This document shows positions 53,711-62,242 of a stretch of 64,000 nt of DNA, in pieces. The position numbers and the translations under genes are program-made. The notes beneath the pieces are model-generated. The model searched no databases. It saw nothing but the letters and a program-made list of their open reading frames with translations, and was not told where the DNA came from. Each line of letters begins with the position of its first letter. Position 1 is the stretch's first letter. This DNA comes from Nocardia sp. NBC_01730 (GTDB taxonomy: Bacteria > Actinomycetota > Actinomycetes > Mycobacteriales > Mycobacteriaceae), in NCBI RefSeq assembly GCF_035920445.1, contig NZ_CP109162.1, positions 4,092,001 to 4,156,000 on the forward strand. Direction: 5' to 3'.

Positions 53711-54313
53711 TCAGAACCGAACTGCGGCCACCGGCGGCCCACGCCGCGCCATCACATGACGCAGCACGCCTGCACGAGGAATCGCTGTCCGATGGTCGAT
53801 CTGCACCGGGATTCGCGGATTGCTGTCCACCGACGAATGGACGAGAACCAGAAGCAGAGGCGCCAAAGTCCGTGCGTACAGCGCCGCCAGAAGCGCGAAC
53901 AGGACAACCTCCCCGCGCCACAACCACACCGCGCACACCATCGCAGCCGCGGCATGCGCGGCAACCATCGTGCCCGGTCCGCCGTGCACGACAGGCGATT
54001 CGGCCGCAGCCCCATGCGAGGAATCGTGTTCACTCGATATCGACGCGACACCGAACCAGAGGTGGAGGACGGCTTGCATCACCGCCAGCCCACCGCCGAT
54101 GGCCGAGAAGCCGCGCTGACGGTCGGCCAGCGCCCACGCCACCGAACCGGTGGCGGCGAACGCCAGAACCAGCGCCGACAACGGCACGCTGTGCCCCGCC
54201 GTCGCCGCGTGGCCCAGCGCCGAAAGGGACACTCCGATCCCCGCGAACAAGAGTGCACGTGCCGTCCGCGCGTTTCGGGGCACGGGCACACTGTTCATAG
54301 CGCCGTCCATCAT
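53711..54313 (-). CDS. polytopic membrane protein, downstream partner of YcnI
   Basis: 200 residues with five or six hydrophobic helices (LLFAGIGVSLSALGHAA, LSALVLAFAATGSVAWALA, LAVMQAVLHLWFGVAS, MVAAHAAAAMVCAVWLW, VLFALLAALYARTLAP). His residues fall inside or next to helices (LGHAATAGH, LHLWFG, SSEHDSSHG, AAHAAA), suggesting metal binding. A protein of this type often follows ycnI in actinobacteria. Start uncertain (54322, 54313 or 54298). Likely involved in copper handling. Confidence 0.65.
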   Translation of the reverse strand: MMDGAMNSVPVPRNARTARALLFAGIGVSLSALGHAATAGHSVPLSALVLAFAATGSVAWALADRQRGFSAIGGGLAVMQAVLHLWFGVASISSEHDSSHGAAAESPVVHGGPGTMVAAHAAAAMVCAVWLWRGEVVLFALLAALYARTLAPLLLVLVHSSVDSNPRIPVQIDHRTAIPRAGVLRHVMARRGPPVAAVRF

Positions 54314-54410
54314 GACACTCACACGTCGACACCGTCCCGCCGGGTTTCGGTCACGACCACGGATTCGTCACCGGATGGCGGGCTCCCTAGACGCCCGAAG
54401 CGCCACGCGG

Positions 54411-55082
54411 TTACGACTTGCGACGAACTGCCCGCAGGCCGAGTGCGGCGATCAGGCCCAGCCCGCCCAACACAATGCCGATGGCGCCGAGCCAGCGAGC
54501 GGTGGTATCGCTCGACGAGCCGGAATTCGACGCCGCCGGTTGGATGTCGCCGTGATTGTTGACTCCACCGGATTGTTTTGCCGCCAAGACCAAAGACGGA
54601 GCAGGGCGCTCCGGCTCGGATTCATCGCCGGCCGGCTCCTGGTCCCAGCGCACAACCTGACCGTCAGCGTAAGTCTGCACCGCGGGCATCGTCAGCTTCT
54701 CGATATCGGGCAGCCCGTTGGCGAGCACGGAGAACTGCCCGAACTGGCTCGGCCCGATTCCGCCGCCGGAATTCGCCGTCCAGGTGATATCGGTGACATT
54801 TCGTCCGGAGTCTTTCCGTACCACCGCTTTCCAGCCCGGCACCGCCTCCGTGTCCGCGGCAGTAACACCAGAAATCTGCACCGCAACTTCGACAGTGGGA
54901 CTTCCGGTCGCCGATTCGTTCGGTACCCGGAACACCAGGACGGCCGACCCTCCGCGAGAGGCATTCAGCCCTGAGACGGTGACGTGCCCGAATGCTGGCG
55001 CAGCCGCCACAGCCACCACAGTCGCCGCAATGGCCGCGGCGGCGCACGCCGATGCGGTACGCGCGATCCAAGAACTGTTCAT
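54411..55082 (-). CDS. YcnI-like copper-binding protein (DUF1775)
   Basis: 223 residues. Signal peptide ends AAPAFG, leaving a mature N-terminal His in HVTVSG, the known first copper ligand of YcnI domains. The domain continues with VLVFRVPNESATG, VPGWKAVVRK and a Trp-containing ITWTANSGGGIGPSQFGQF. A linker and one C-terminal transmembrane helix (LGAIGIVLGGLGLIAALG) anchor it outside the membrane. AAGGAGAGG precedes ATG 55082. It supports the idea that the sigC neighbourhood concerns copper. Confidence 0.92.
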   Translation of the reverse strand: MNSSWIARTASACAAAAIAATVVAVAAAPAFGHVTVSGLNASRGGSAVLVFRVPNESATGSPTVEVAVQISGVTAADTEAVPGWKAVVRKDSGRNVTDITWTANSGGGIGPSQFGQFSVLANGLPDIEKLTMPAVQTYADGQVVRWDQEPAGDESEPERPAPSLVLAAKQSGGVNNHGDIQPAASNSGSSSDTTARWLGAIGIVLGGLGLIAALGLRAVRRKS

Positions 55083-55218
55083 CGCCGAGACCTCTCCTTC
55101 GCGGTGAGAAAACGAACGCAACAGATGCTCGCCGACGACGATATGCCACCACAAACCCTGAACCGTGCATATTCGGTAGCTCGGGTCGCCGGCCACGACC
55201 TCGAGGCCTATCTGGTGC

Positions 55219-55887
55219 TCAGTGGGTGTCGTTCCAGAATTGCGTACCTGCGGCGATCAGTGCAGGGATGCCGACAATGACGGTGCCTGCGACAGCGCCG
55301 ATGGCGGCCAGTGCCGCACCGGTGACGAGGCAGCCTCCGATCGCGGCGGGAATCGCGAGCAGGCCGATCGACACCACCCCGCCGGTGGCTCCGCCGACGA
55401 CGCCCCCGGCTACGCAGCCGATGCCGCCTCCGATCGCGCTGCCGAGCAAGCTGCCAACGGTCGCGGCCGCCATCATCGACATGCTGAAGTTGCCGAGGGC
55501 CGCGTTGTAGTTCGGGTGGGACAGCGCGTCGATCTCTTGGGCTGTCGATCCGCTGACGGGACTCGCGTCTGCGGGGTCGGTGCTCGGGGTGAGAGTGACG
55601 GTGTCGCCGTCGAGTTGTGCTGCGATCGGCATCGCGTTACCGCTGCGGACGTAGGTCAGCGGCAGTGTCGCGACGGACGCTCCGTTCCGGTCGAGAAACC
55701 GCAGATGGTTGTCGCTGACGGTCAAAGCGCCGGCATCCATGGTGAGGACAACCGAACGGTCGACGACATTCGCCTGGAAATGGACATCCGGAGTGTCTTG
55801 GACGGGATCCGCCGCCGCGGTTCCCGCCGAGATACTCAAAGCCGAGATAACCATCGCCGCGACCGCGGCACCTTTACGGAACATCAT
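55219..55887 (-). CDS. secreted nocardial protein with glycine-rich hydrophobic C-terminus
   Basis: 222 residues. The signal peptide (MMFRKGAAVAAMV...SAGTAAA) is followed by a beta-rich region (DVHFQANVVDRSVVLTMDAG and NHLRFLDRNG) and then a Gly/Ala/Val-rich hydrophobic half (GSLLGSAIGGGIGCVAGGVVGG). Similar proteins are numerous in Nocardia, usually of unknown function. The start is one of two adjacent ATGs. The Gly-zipper-like half might insert into membranes. Confidence 0.75.
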   Translation of the reverse strand: MMFRKGAAVAAMVISALSISAGTAAADPVQDTPDVHFQANVVDRSVVLTMDAGALTVSDNHLRFLDRNGASVATLPLTYVRSGNAMPIAAQLDGDTVTLTPSTDPADASPVSGSTAQEIDALSHPNYNAALGNFSMSMMAAATVGSLLGSAIGGGIGCVAGGVVGGATGGVVSIGLLAIPAAIGGCLVTGAALAAIGAVAGTVIVGIPALIAAGTQFWNDTH

Positions 55888-56047
55888 TGTTGTCTCTACT
55901 CCCGATTTCGTTGTGGGCAGCGTGAATTCACCGCCGACAACAGGTCGCGGATGCGCTCGCGACAGTTCCCGAAACTGCCGTGATGCACGACACATCTATG
56001 ACCGGCCGAACAGCAGTGCACAATGTGCGCACCCACCGGCAGCCTCC

Positions 56048-57346
56048 CTACGCGATGATCAACGGTGGGGTCTCGGGGAAGACGACCGGCAATGCCGCCA
56101 TAGCCCGGTGGAAAGGACCCGGCCGCCAGACCACCTGGTCCGCAGGCACGGCAAGCTGTATCTCGGGGAGGGCATCGAGCAGTTGATCGATGGCGTACTG
56201 CACAGTCAGGTACGCGACGGATTTGGCCGGGCAGGAGTGCGGCCCAGAGCTCCACGCCAGATGCGAGCGATTGCCGAGGCTGCTCCCGACGGGGCCGTCG
56301 TTCCCGCGGATCTGGGGGTCGTTGTTGCAGGCGGCAAGACTGATGAGGACCGGCTGGTCCGCGGGCAACCAGATACCGTCGATCATTATCGGCTGCCGCG
56401 GGTATGTCGTGCAGAAGTTCGCCATGGGCGGGTCGTTGAACAAAACCTCGTCGAGCGCGGAGACGGTCGACAGGTTCCTACCGAGTACATCGCCGAACCG
56501 GAACCGGTCGTCGGTGATCATCAGCAGCAGTGCATTCGTGATCAGATTGCGCTGTGCTTCGAAGCCGGCACCGTAAAAGCTCATCAGTTGGGCGAATATT
56601 TCCATGTCGTCGAGCTCGACCGGGTGATGCGCCAGTCGCGAGGTGGCGTCGTCGCCGGGCTGGGCGCGCTTGAGCCGAATCAGCTCCATCAGAGCCTCTT
56701 TGAGCATCTGCATGCCCTGGGCGCTCTTGACCGTATCGAAGCGCGCGGCCATTCCGTTCGCGACCCGCTGCCCGAGTTCGGCGGGGCAGCCGACCATCCG
56801 GTTGAGGACTTCGAGGACGAGCGGAAACGCGTACTGGGTGACCAAGTCGGCGGAACCGGCCTCGCAGAAAGTATTGATCAGCGGGACGGCGATTGCCTCG
56901 ACGGTGGGATGCAGGGCATGCACATCGATCCCGTCGATGCTCGCGACGGATGCCTGCCGATAGCGAGCATGCACACGTCCGTCGTTGTACCGCGCGGCCG
57001 GAAACCACGCCATCATCGGCCGAACGGGACAGTCCTCAGGAACGGTCTTCTGCCAGATTCGTGGATCAGCCGGAAAGTGGGTGGGGTCGTTGAGGATTCG
57101 CACCGCGGTCGCGTGGCTGATCACCAGCGTGGCCGGCACACCCGGTGCCAACTCGATCGGAACCAGCGAGCCGTACCTGCGCCGCATCTCGCGGTAGGCG
57201 TGATGCGGGTCAGCGACGAACTCCGGCGTATACAGCAAGACTCGGGGGTCATCGGTCTCGATGGATGATCCGTGCGGCACGGGGCGAATTCCGGTCGCGG
57301 TGGTGTGCGGCAAGGACATTGGGAACTGTGGTGTGGTCAAAGACAT
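56048..57346 (-). CDS. cytochrome P450 lacking the ExxR arginine (CYP157-like)
   Basis: 432 residues. The haem-binding segment WSSGPHSCPAKSVA contains the axial Cys (about 372), and the I-helix reads FYGAGFEAQ, lacking the usual Thr. At the K-helix the normally invariant ExxR is E300-V-L-F, and the following DPPMANF resembles CYP157-type proteins, which also lack this Arg. The usual PxRF segment is also absent. TCTGGAG precedes ATG 57346. It may be catalytically unusual or act as a partner protein. No conservon genes are adjacent. Confidence 0.85.
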   Translation of the reverse strand: MSLTTPQFPMSLPHTTATGIRPVPHGSSIETDDPRVLLYTPEFVADPHHAYREMRRRYGSLVPIELAPGVPATLVISHATAVRILNDPTHFPADPRIWQKTVPEDCPVRPMMAWFPAARYNDGRVHARYRQASVASIDGIDVHALHPTVEAIAVPLINTFCEAGSADLVTQYAFPLVLEVLNRMVGCPAELGQRVANGMAARFDTVKSAQGMQMLKEALMELIRLKRAQPGDDATSRLAHHPVELDDMEIFAQLMSFYGAGFEAQRNLITNALLLMITDDRFRFGDVLGRNLSTVSALDEVLFNDPPMANFCTTYPRQPIMIDGIWLPADQPVLISLAACNNDPQIRGNDGPVGSSLGNRSHLAWSSGPHSCPAKSVAYLTVQYAIDQLLDALPEIQLAVPADQVVWRPGPFHRAMAALPVVFPETPPLIIA

Positions 57347-57770
57347 GACTCCAGACGATGGATTCGATGAGCGTTTTCAGTGGGCGCAAACATGCGCCTC
57401 GATCACGTGCGTCGAGTGAGGCCATTGGCGTGCCGGGTGCCGGATCGAACAATTCACGTGCTCCGAATGGCGCAAAACGCTTGGCATCCTCGAACTGGTT
57501 GACAGCAAACGAATACAACACACTGCGGTCCGAGAACCCAAGGCATCGCCCCACGTTCACCGGCGCCGCGAAGCATGATCGCCTCGGCATCGACGGCAGC
57601 GCTCCCTCGAACGGCTCAAGAGGTTCCTCGTAGGCCCCACGCTCGTGTTCCGGCGCGTCGGTGCGCGCCCGTTGCTGTTTCGCGTGGTGCACCGCAGACC
57701 GAGACCGCCATGGCGATCAGCGTTGTGAGGGGCCAGAACCATGAAAACACCATGGCGGCATCTTGATTCA
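57249..57770 (-). pseudogene. possible frameshifted small membrane protein
   Basis: From ATG 57770 the minus strand encodes MNQDAAMVFSWFWPLTTLIA and a short continuation that becomes nonsense. One frame over, from about 57690, HHAKQQRARTDAPEHERG and YEEPLEPF look protein-like, and the frame continues into the P450 start. One base change would join them into a small single-helix protein. Apart from this, 57347-58002 holds nothing I can identify. Confidence 0.25.
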
Positions 57771-58002
57771 TCAGCTCCCTCGTCGTTGACCGGGTTTGAA
57801 AACTGCAGCCTCCCATGGCCTGTCGTCCAGAACCTGGCGGCTGGGCCCCACGCTAGCAACAATGCGACGACGTTGACTAGTGCTGGCGATAGCGGTAGCG
57901 GCCACACTGGCCGGGCGGTCGTTCACCGCGATCGTCGACCGGGCTGTCTCGGCCACGACCTTTCCGCTGGAGGCGGACGCATTCGGGTCCGAATCCACCG
58001 GT

Positions 58003-59400
58003 TCAGGCCGTGGCGGACTGCGTCGGGTCGCCGCTGCGGTGGGGTCCGCCGCCGGGCCGGAACAGCGTGCCTGTTTCCTTGGGCTCCTCCCCGTTCGGCC
58101 CGAACACCATCCCGTTCTTCCATGCGCTGCGTTCGAACATTCGCTGCAGCGGCGTGGCCACAAAGGTGGTCACCAGTGTCATGATCGCGAGGATCGTGTA
58201 CAGCTCGGCGGTGATCAATCCGGCGGACAAACCAATGTTCAACAGCACCAACTCCATCAGCCCGCGCGCGTTGGCGAGCGCGCCCATCGCACCCGCTTCC
58301 CGCCAGCCCATACCCTGCGACCGGGCGACCAGGCCGACGGCGCCGAACTTGCTCGCGAACGACACCAGCAGCACGAGCGCGGTCACCGCGAGCACGGCGG
58401 GATCGAAGACGAGGCTCAGTTGGGTGTTGAGACCGGTGTAGATGAAGTACGCGGGCAGCAGGAGGTAGGCGACCAACGGATCCAAACGTTCCCGGATCTG
58501 CTCCAGCAACGCACCGCGCGGCATGCACAGACCCGCGATGAACGCACCCAGCACCGAGTGGATACCGACGAAATCGGTGAAACTCGCGGCCAGCAGCACG
58601 ACCACCAGCACAACGACCAGCGGCCCGACCGCGAGTCCGCCCGTGCGTTCGTTGTCACCGCTGTGTGGCCGCCAGGTGGTGAGCCTGGCCAGCAGCCGCC
58701 GTCCGATCAGCGTCATGAACAGCACGTAGGCCGATCCGCCACCGGCAGCGAGGAACGCACCGCCCATGCTGTCCTTCGCGGTGGCCACGACAACGGCCAG
58801 CAGAATCCACGCGCACGCGTCGTCGACGGCCGCGCACGCCAGCGACATGGTGCCCAACCGCGTCTTCAGCAGCCCGGAGTCGTAGACGATCCACGCCAGA
58901 ATCGGGAACGCGGTCACCGCCACCGCGGCCGCAAGGAACAGCGCCCCTTGCCAATTCGTCATCTTATCGGTGAAGTACCGGCCCTGGCCTACCATCCACC
59001 AGCCGACACATGCGCCGAGCACCATCGGCACCACGACACCGACCGCCGAGGTCGCACCGGCCTGCCGCAGATGCGAGCCGAGAATATCCAGCTTGAACGA
59101 CGAACCGACCAGGAACATGTACAGGATCAGCCCCAGCTGCCCGACCACATAGATCGCTGTCAGGTTCGGATGCATGATGGGCTCACCGCCCACCTCCAGC
59201 TCGAGCGGGAACAGCCACTGCTGGGCGTGCGGCCACGCCCAGCCGAACACCGATGGCCCGAGCAGGAATCCGGCGACCATGACGGCCACCACCTGAACCT
59301 GCCCCAATCGCCGCAGCAGCGGCCAGAACAATCGATATGTCAGCAGAATGACCGCCAGTTGTAGGAACAGGTGAGTGGTGATTTCCAGGAGCGATGGCAT
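58003..59400 (-). CDS. CPA2-family cation/proton antiporter
   Basis: 465 residues and about 12-13 helices. Na+/H+ exchanger-domain landmarks are VAGFLLGPSVFGWAWP, the conserved acidic pair in SLACAAVDDACAWILLAVV, HSVLGAFIAGLCMPRG and GALANARGLMELVLLNIG. GGAGGGGAG precedes ATG 59400. It follows the chorismate-lyase-like and halogenase genes on the same strand, so it may be co-transcribed. In biosynthetic clusters such antiporters sometimes export products or maintain pH. Confidence 0.88.
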   Translation of the reverse strand: MPSLLEITTHLFLQLAVILLTYRLFWPLLRRLGQVQVVAVMVAGFLLGPSVFGWAWPHAQQWLFPLELEVGGEPIMHPNLTAIYVVGQLGLILYMFLVGSSFKLDILGSHLRQAGATSAVGVVVPMVLGACVGWWMVGQGRYFTDKMTNWQGALFLAAAVAVTAFPILAWIVYDSGLLKTRLGTMSLACAAVDDACAWILLAVVVATAKDSMGGAFLAAGGGSAYVLFMTLIGRRLLARLTTWRPHSGDNERTGGLAVGPLVVVLVVVLLAASFTDFVGIHSVLGAFIAGLCMPRGALLEQIRERLDPLVAYLLLPAYFIYTGLNTQLSLVFDPAVLAVTALVLLVSFASKFGAVGLVARSQGMGWREAGAMGALANARGLMELVLLNIGLSAGLITAELYTILAIMTLVTTFVATPLQRMFERSAWKNGMVFGPNGEEPKETGTLFRPGGGPHRSGDPTQSATA

Positions 59401-59450
59401 CGCAGCTCCCCTCCGTCGAGCAGGCTGGCATGTGACACGAAAGAAATAGA

Positions 59451-59693
59451 TCAGGCGGCCCGCAGCATGGTGATGGATAGCCGCCCGGCCTCGACCGCGT
59501 CTTGGCGAAGCACCCGCACCTGGAGCTCGGTGCCGAGTATCGCCTCGAGTGTCGGCATTGTGAACCCGTCGCCGGCCAGCATCCTGGTGAGCGGATGGCC
59601 GAATCGCCTGATCTCGTCTATGTTCGTCCGGAAGCCCGAACCACCGGCCGGGGAATCGCCCGGTGGTTCGGGGACGGATCGTGTGATCGTCAC
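59451..59693 (-). CDS. short chorismate-lyase-like (UbiC/DUF98) protein, probably truncated
   Basis: 80 residues. The part from about residue 30, FGHPLTRMLAGDGFTMPTLE, then AILGTELQVRVLRQ, fits the N-terminal pattern of UbiC/DUF98 chorismate-pyruvate lyases (LxRxLLxxDGxxTxxLEAxxGExVxVxVLxQ). Family members are about 160-190 residues and carry catalytic Arg and Glu in the missing second half. The start is a GTG after ACGGAG. It lies between the halogenase and antiporter genes. It may be a non-catalytic binding protein or a dead gene. Confidence 0.5.
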   Translation of the reverse strand: MTITRSVPEPPGDSPAGGSGFRTNIDEIRRFGHPLTRMLAGDGFTMPTLEAILGTELQVRVLRQDAVEAGRLSITMLRAA

Positions 59694-59759
59694 AGCCGCC
59701 AGCTCCGTGCAATTGTTCTCACGAGGAAATCCGTGCGAAAAGCCGGGGCTAATGTCGGG

Positions 59760-61244
59760 CTAATGTGTGGTGACTTCGGCACCCGTCGGTGGAATGACCG
59801 GGCGAGCCACCGCCTCTATCTCCGCGGCGGTGCGGGGTCGATTGGTCAGGCCGAGTATCGGTTCGGTCGTAATTCGCACATCGCCCATCACCGTGTCCGA
59901 CAACGGGTCGCGCCAGTGGTCCCACACCGGGGACATATCCAGGCCACCCATGTATTTGATATTCACCCCGTCCGACTCCGGGTGGAGACGCTCGGCCTCG
60001 GAGAGGATGGTGTCGGTCCCGGCGCGTTCTTGCTCTCCCGAGGACTCGTCCACATCGGTCAGCCCCGCCATAATCCTGGTGAACGACTCCTGCGGGGTGT
60101 CGCCACTGTGCACCGCGGTGAGGCTGCTGGCGTGCGAAAAGTATTCGGTGGAGCCGACATACTGTTCGTACATTCGCGAAACCAAGGACAGGAATCGCGT
60201 GTACGCCCGTCGATAGGTGTACTCGTAAAAGGCCAGTGCGTCGGTCTCGCTCATCTCGCCCCGTAAGGTGGTCGCAATCGCCGCCGATGCGACCAATCCT
60301 GAGTACGTCGCCAAATGCACGCCGGTGGACAACAACGGATCGAGGAAGCACGCCGAGTCACCGACGATGGCATAGCCAGGACCGCAGAACCGATCCGAGG
60401 TGTAGGAGTAGTCCTGCTCGGCCCGGACCTCGGCGACCTGCTGCGCTCCATCGAGCAGCGCACTCATCGCCTTACTGTCGCGGATGGCATCGAGGTAGTA
60501 CGTCTGTGAATCGTGCTCACGTAGTTTCTCGGCGGCCTGGCGTGCGGAAATCACATAGCCGACACTGAAGCGGCCGTCGGACAGTGGAATGTGCCAGAAC
60601 CAGCCGCCTTCGGCGGTCGACGCGACGTTGATCGCGCCTTCCGGACTATCCGGATGCAGGTGGGCGCCTTTCCAATACGACCAGATCGCGATGTTCCGGA
60701 ATGCCGGGTGCTGGTGGCGCATACCGAAATGCCGTTTGGACAACAGGCCGTCCCTTCCCGACGCGTCGACGAGGAAATCGAACTCGGTGGTCCGGATTCG
60801 ATCGTCAACGGGCCCGGTCCATTCGACGGCTGTCGGGCGATCGCCGTCGAACAGCACATTCTTGACAGTGGCCTGCTCGATCACCTCGGCACCCTGTTCG
60901 GACGCGTTGCGGAGCAGAATGTTGTCGAACGCGGCTCGGTCGACCTGCCACGACCAAGCTTCCGCGTCCACGAGTTTGGACCAGTCCAACAGCCAAGTAT
61001 CGTCCTGCCACTGAAAGAACCCGCCCCGTTTCACCTGAAAACCGTGAGCGGCAACCTGGTCGTAGGCACCGGACAGGCGCAGTGTCGACAAGCACGACGC
61101 CAGCAGCGACTCCCCGATGTGATACCGCGGGAACTTCTCTCGTTCCAGGAGGGTCACCCGGATCCCCGATCGAGCGAGCAGGGCTGCGGTGGTCGAACCG
61201 GCTGGGCCGCCACCTACTACCAGAACATGCGGATTGTTCCCCAT
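59760..61244 (-). CDS. FAD-dependent halogenase
   Basis: 494 residues. The flavin fold VVGGGPAGSTTAALLAR and REKFPRYHIGESLL open the protein. The catalytic Lys is K72 (HGFQVKRGG), aligning with the Lys of PltA-type halogenases, and the halogenase motif WxWxIP is W215-F-W-H-I-P220. FLDPLLSTGVHLA is the C-terminal FAD motif. Members chlorinate or brominate phenols, pyrroles or aliphatic units, free or on carrier proteins. GGGAG precedes ATG 61244. It heads a minus-strand operon facing the cupin-HDO operon across an AT-rich gap. Confidence 0.92.
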   Translation of the reverse strand: MGNNPHVLVVGGGPAGSTTAALLARSGIRVTLLEREKFPRYHIGESLLASCLSTLRLSGAYDQVAAHGFQVKRGGFFQWQDDTWLLDWSKLVDAEAWSWQVDRAAFDNILLRNASEQGAEVIEQATVKNVLFDGDRPTAVEWTGPVDDRIRTTEFDFLVDASGRDGLLSKRHFGMRHQHPAFRNIAIWSYWKGAHLHPDSPEGAINVASTAEGGWFWHIPLSDGRFSVGYVISARQAAEKLREHDSQTYYLDAIRDSKAMSALLDGAQQVAEVRAEQDYSYTSDRFCGPGYAIVGDSACFLDPLLSTGVHLATYSGLVASAAIATTLRGEMSETDALAFYEYTYRRAYTRFLSLVSRMYEQYVGSTEYFSHASSLTAVHSGDTPQESFTRIMAGLTDVDESSGEQERAGTDTILSEAERLHPESDGVNIKYMGGLDMSPVWDHWRDPLSDTVMGDVRITTEPILGLTNRPRTAAEIEAVARPVIPPTGAEVTTH

Positions 61245-62242
61245 AGCAAACTCCCTGGAACTGCTGACAACGGATAGTGCGCCCGCACCGGCGGCCTGAC
61301 CGACCCGGGACCCACGGCCGTGGGATGAACCCGGATGAATATTGCCGCTGGTTAGCTAGAACGAAACTGCGCACGATGTTTAGTGTAGCAACGAATGTTG
61401 AAACCTCAAGTACAAGAACGAATTTGGGATCTCATGACTTACCGCAATGTGGGTAACTGAAGATAAGCGAGTACCCCACTACGAGATATCCGCACCGGAC
61501 TGCCGTCACTCGGCATGCAGGGGTGGACGTCGACGGAGTCGGCGTCGGTGTTGGCCCAGATGCGTTTCGGGGGTGCGTTTTTCGCCAGGCAGGTATGCCG
61601 AAGCGTGGAAGATGACCTGGTCGTTGGCGGGCGGCGATGGTCGGTGTCGGCTGGTCACCCTGCTCTTCCTCCTGAAGAATCAGGGTACGGCGGAGCCTGC
61701 GGTTGTAAGCGGCGTTCGCGCAGAATCGGTCCGGCAGTGCTACTGTCGCAGGTTTTGGTCAGCTCCGAGTGGCGGTCGATCATCGTCGGTTGCCGAACTG
61801 GTCGTTCGGTTACAGATCCCGCTTGCGCGCGAATCGGGCCGACCCGCAGTCGGCACGCAACCCACACCGACGTGCCCGCAGTCCACCGCAACGGCCCGTC
61901 ACCGTGGATCGCCCATTCACCGGACACGCCGAACCCATCAGCTCGCCACCACCATCAGCGAACCGGCCGCGACGACCTGAGCATCCGGTGGCAGCGGCAC
62001 CGACAGATCCGCACGCGGCACGACAGGCACACCGGTTCGGTCCTCGACACCGCACAACGCCGCCCCACCTCGACCGCCCGATCGCGCTGCATCGGATGGC
62101 GCTCGCTGCACTGGGCCTAGCGCCACAGCTACTGCGATATCAGCAGGTCAACGAGCTAACCCGGACAAAAGCAGCGAGCCGGTTTACGATGTGCCGTGCC
62201 GCACTCCGCTGCGGTACGGCAGTACCAGAACTGAGGAATGTC
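61245..62242. other. 1-kb region between halogenase and cupin-HDO genes
   Basis: The first 200 bases (to about 61450) are clearly AT-richer and probably contain the promoter of the halogenase operon. The middle (61450-62200) is GC-rich, and its frames translate to Arg/Pro-rich nonsense, with short protein-like stretches on the minus strand (GVPVVPRADLSVPLPPDAQV near 62040 and GEWAIHGDGPLRWTAG near 61910) interrupted by stops. It may contain a decayed gene. No repeat or tRNA seen. Confidence 0.35.

Noticed and set aside
53349..55200. Shared SigC promoter motif upstream of sigC, ycnI and the CopD/CtaG gene
   Set aside because: CGAAT-like stretches occur in some of these regions, but spacing and a common -10 element do not agree.
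61769..62242. N-terminal extension of the cupin-HDO protein
   Set aside because: The extension is Arg/Pro/His-rich and lacks protein character; GAGGAA before ATG 62243 defines the start.
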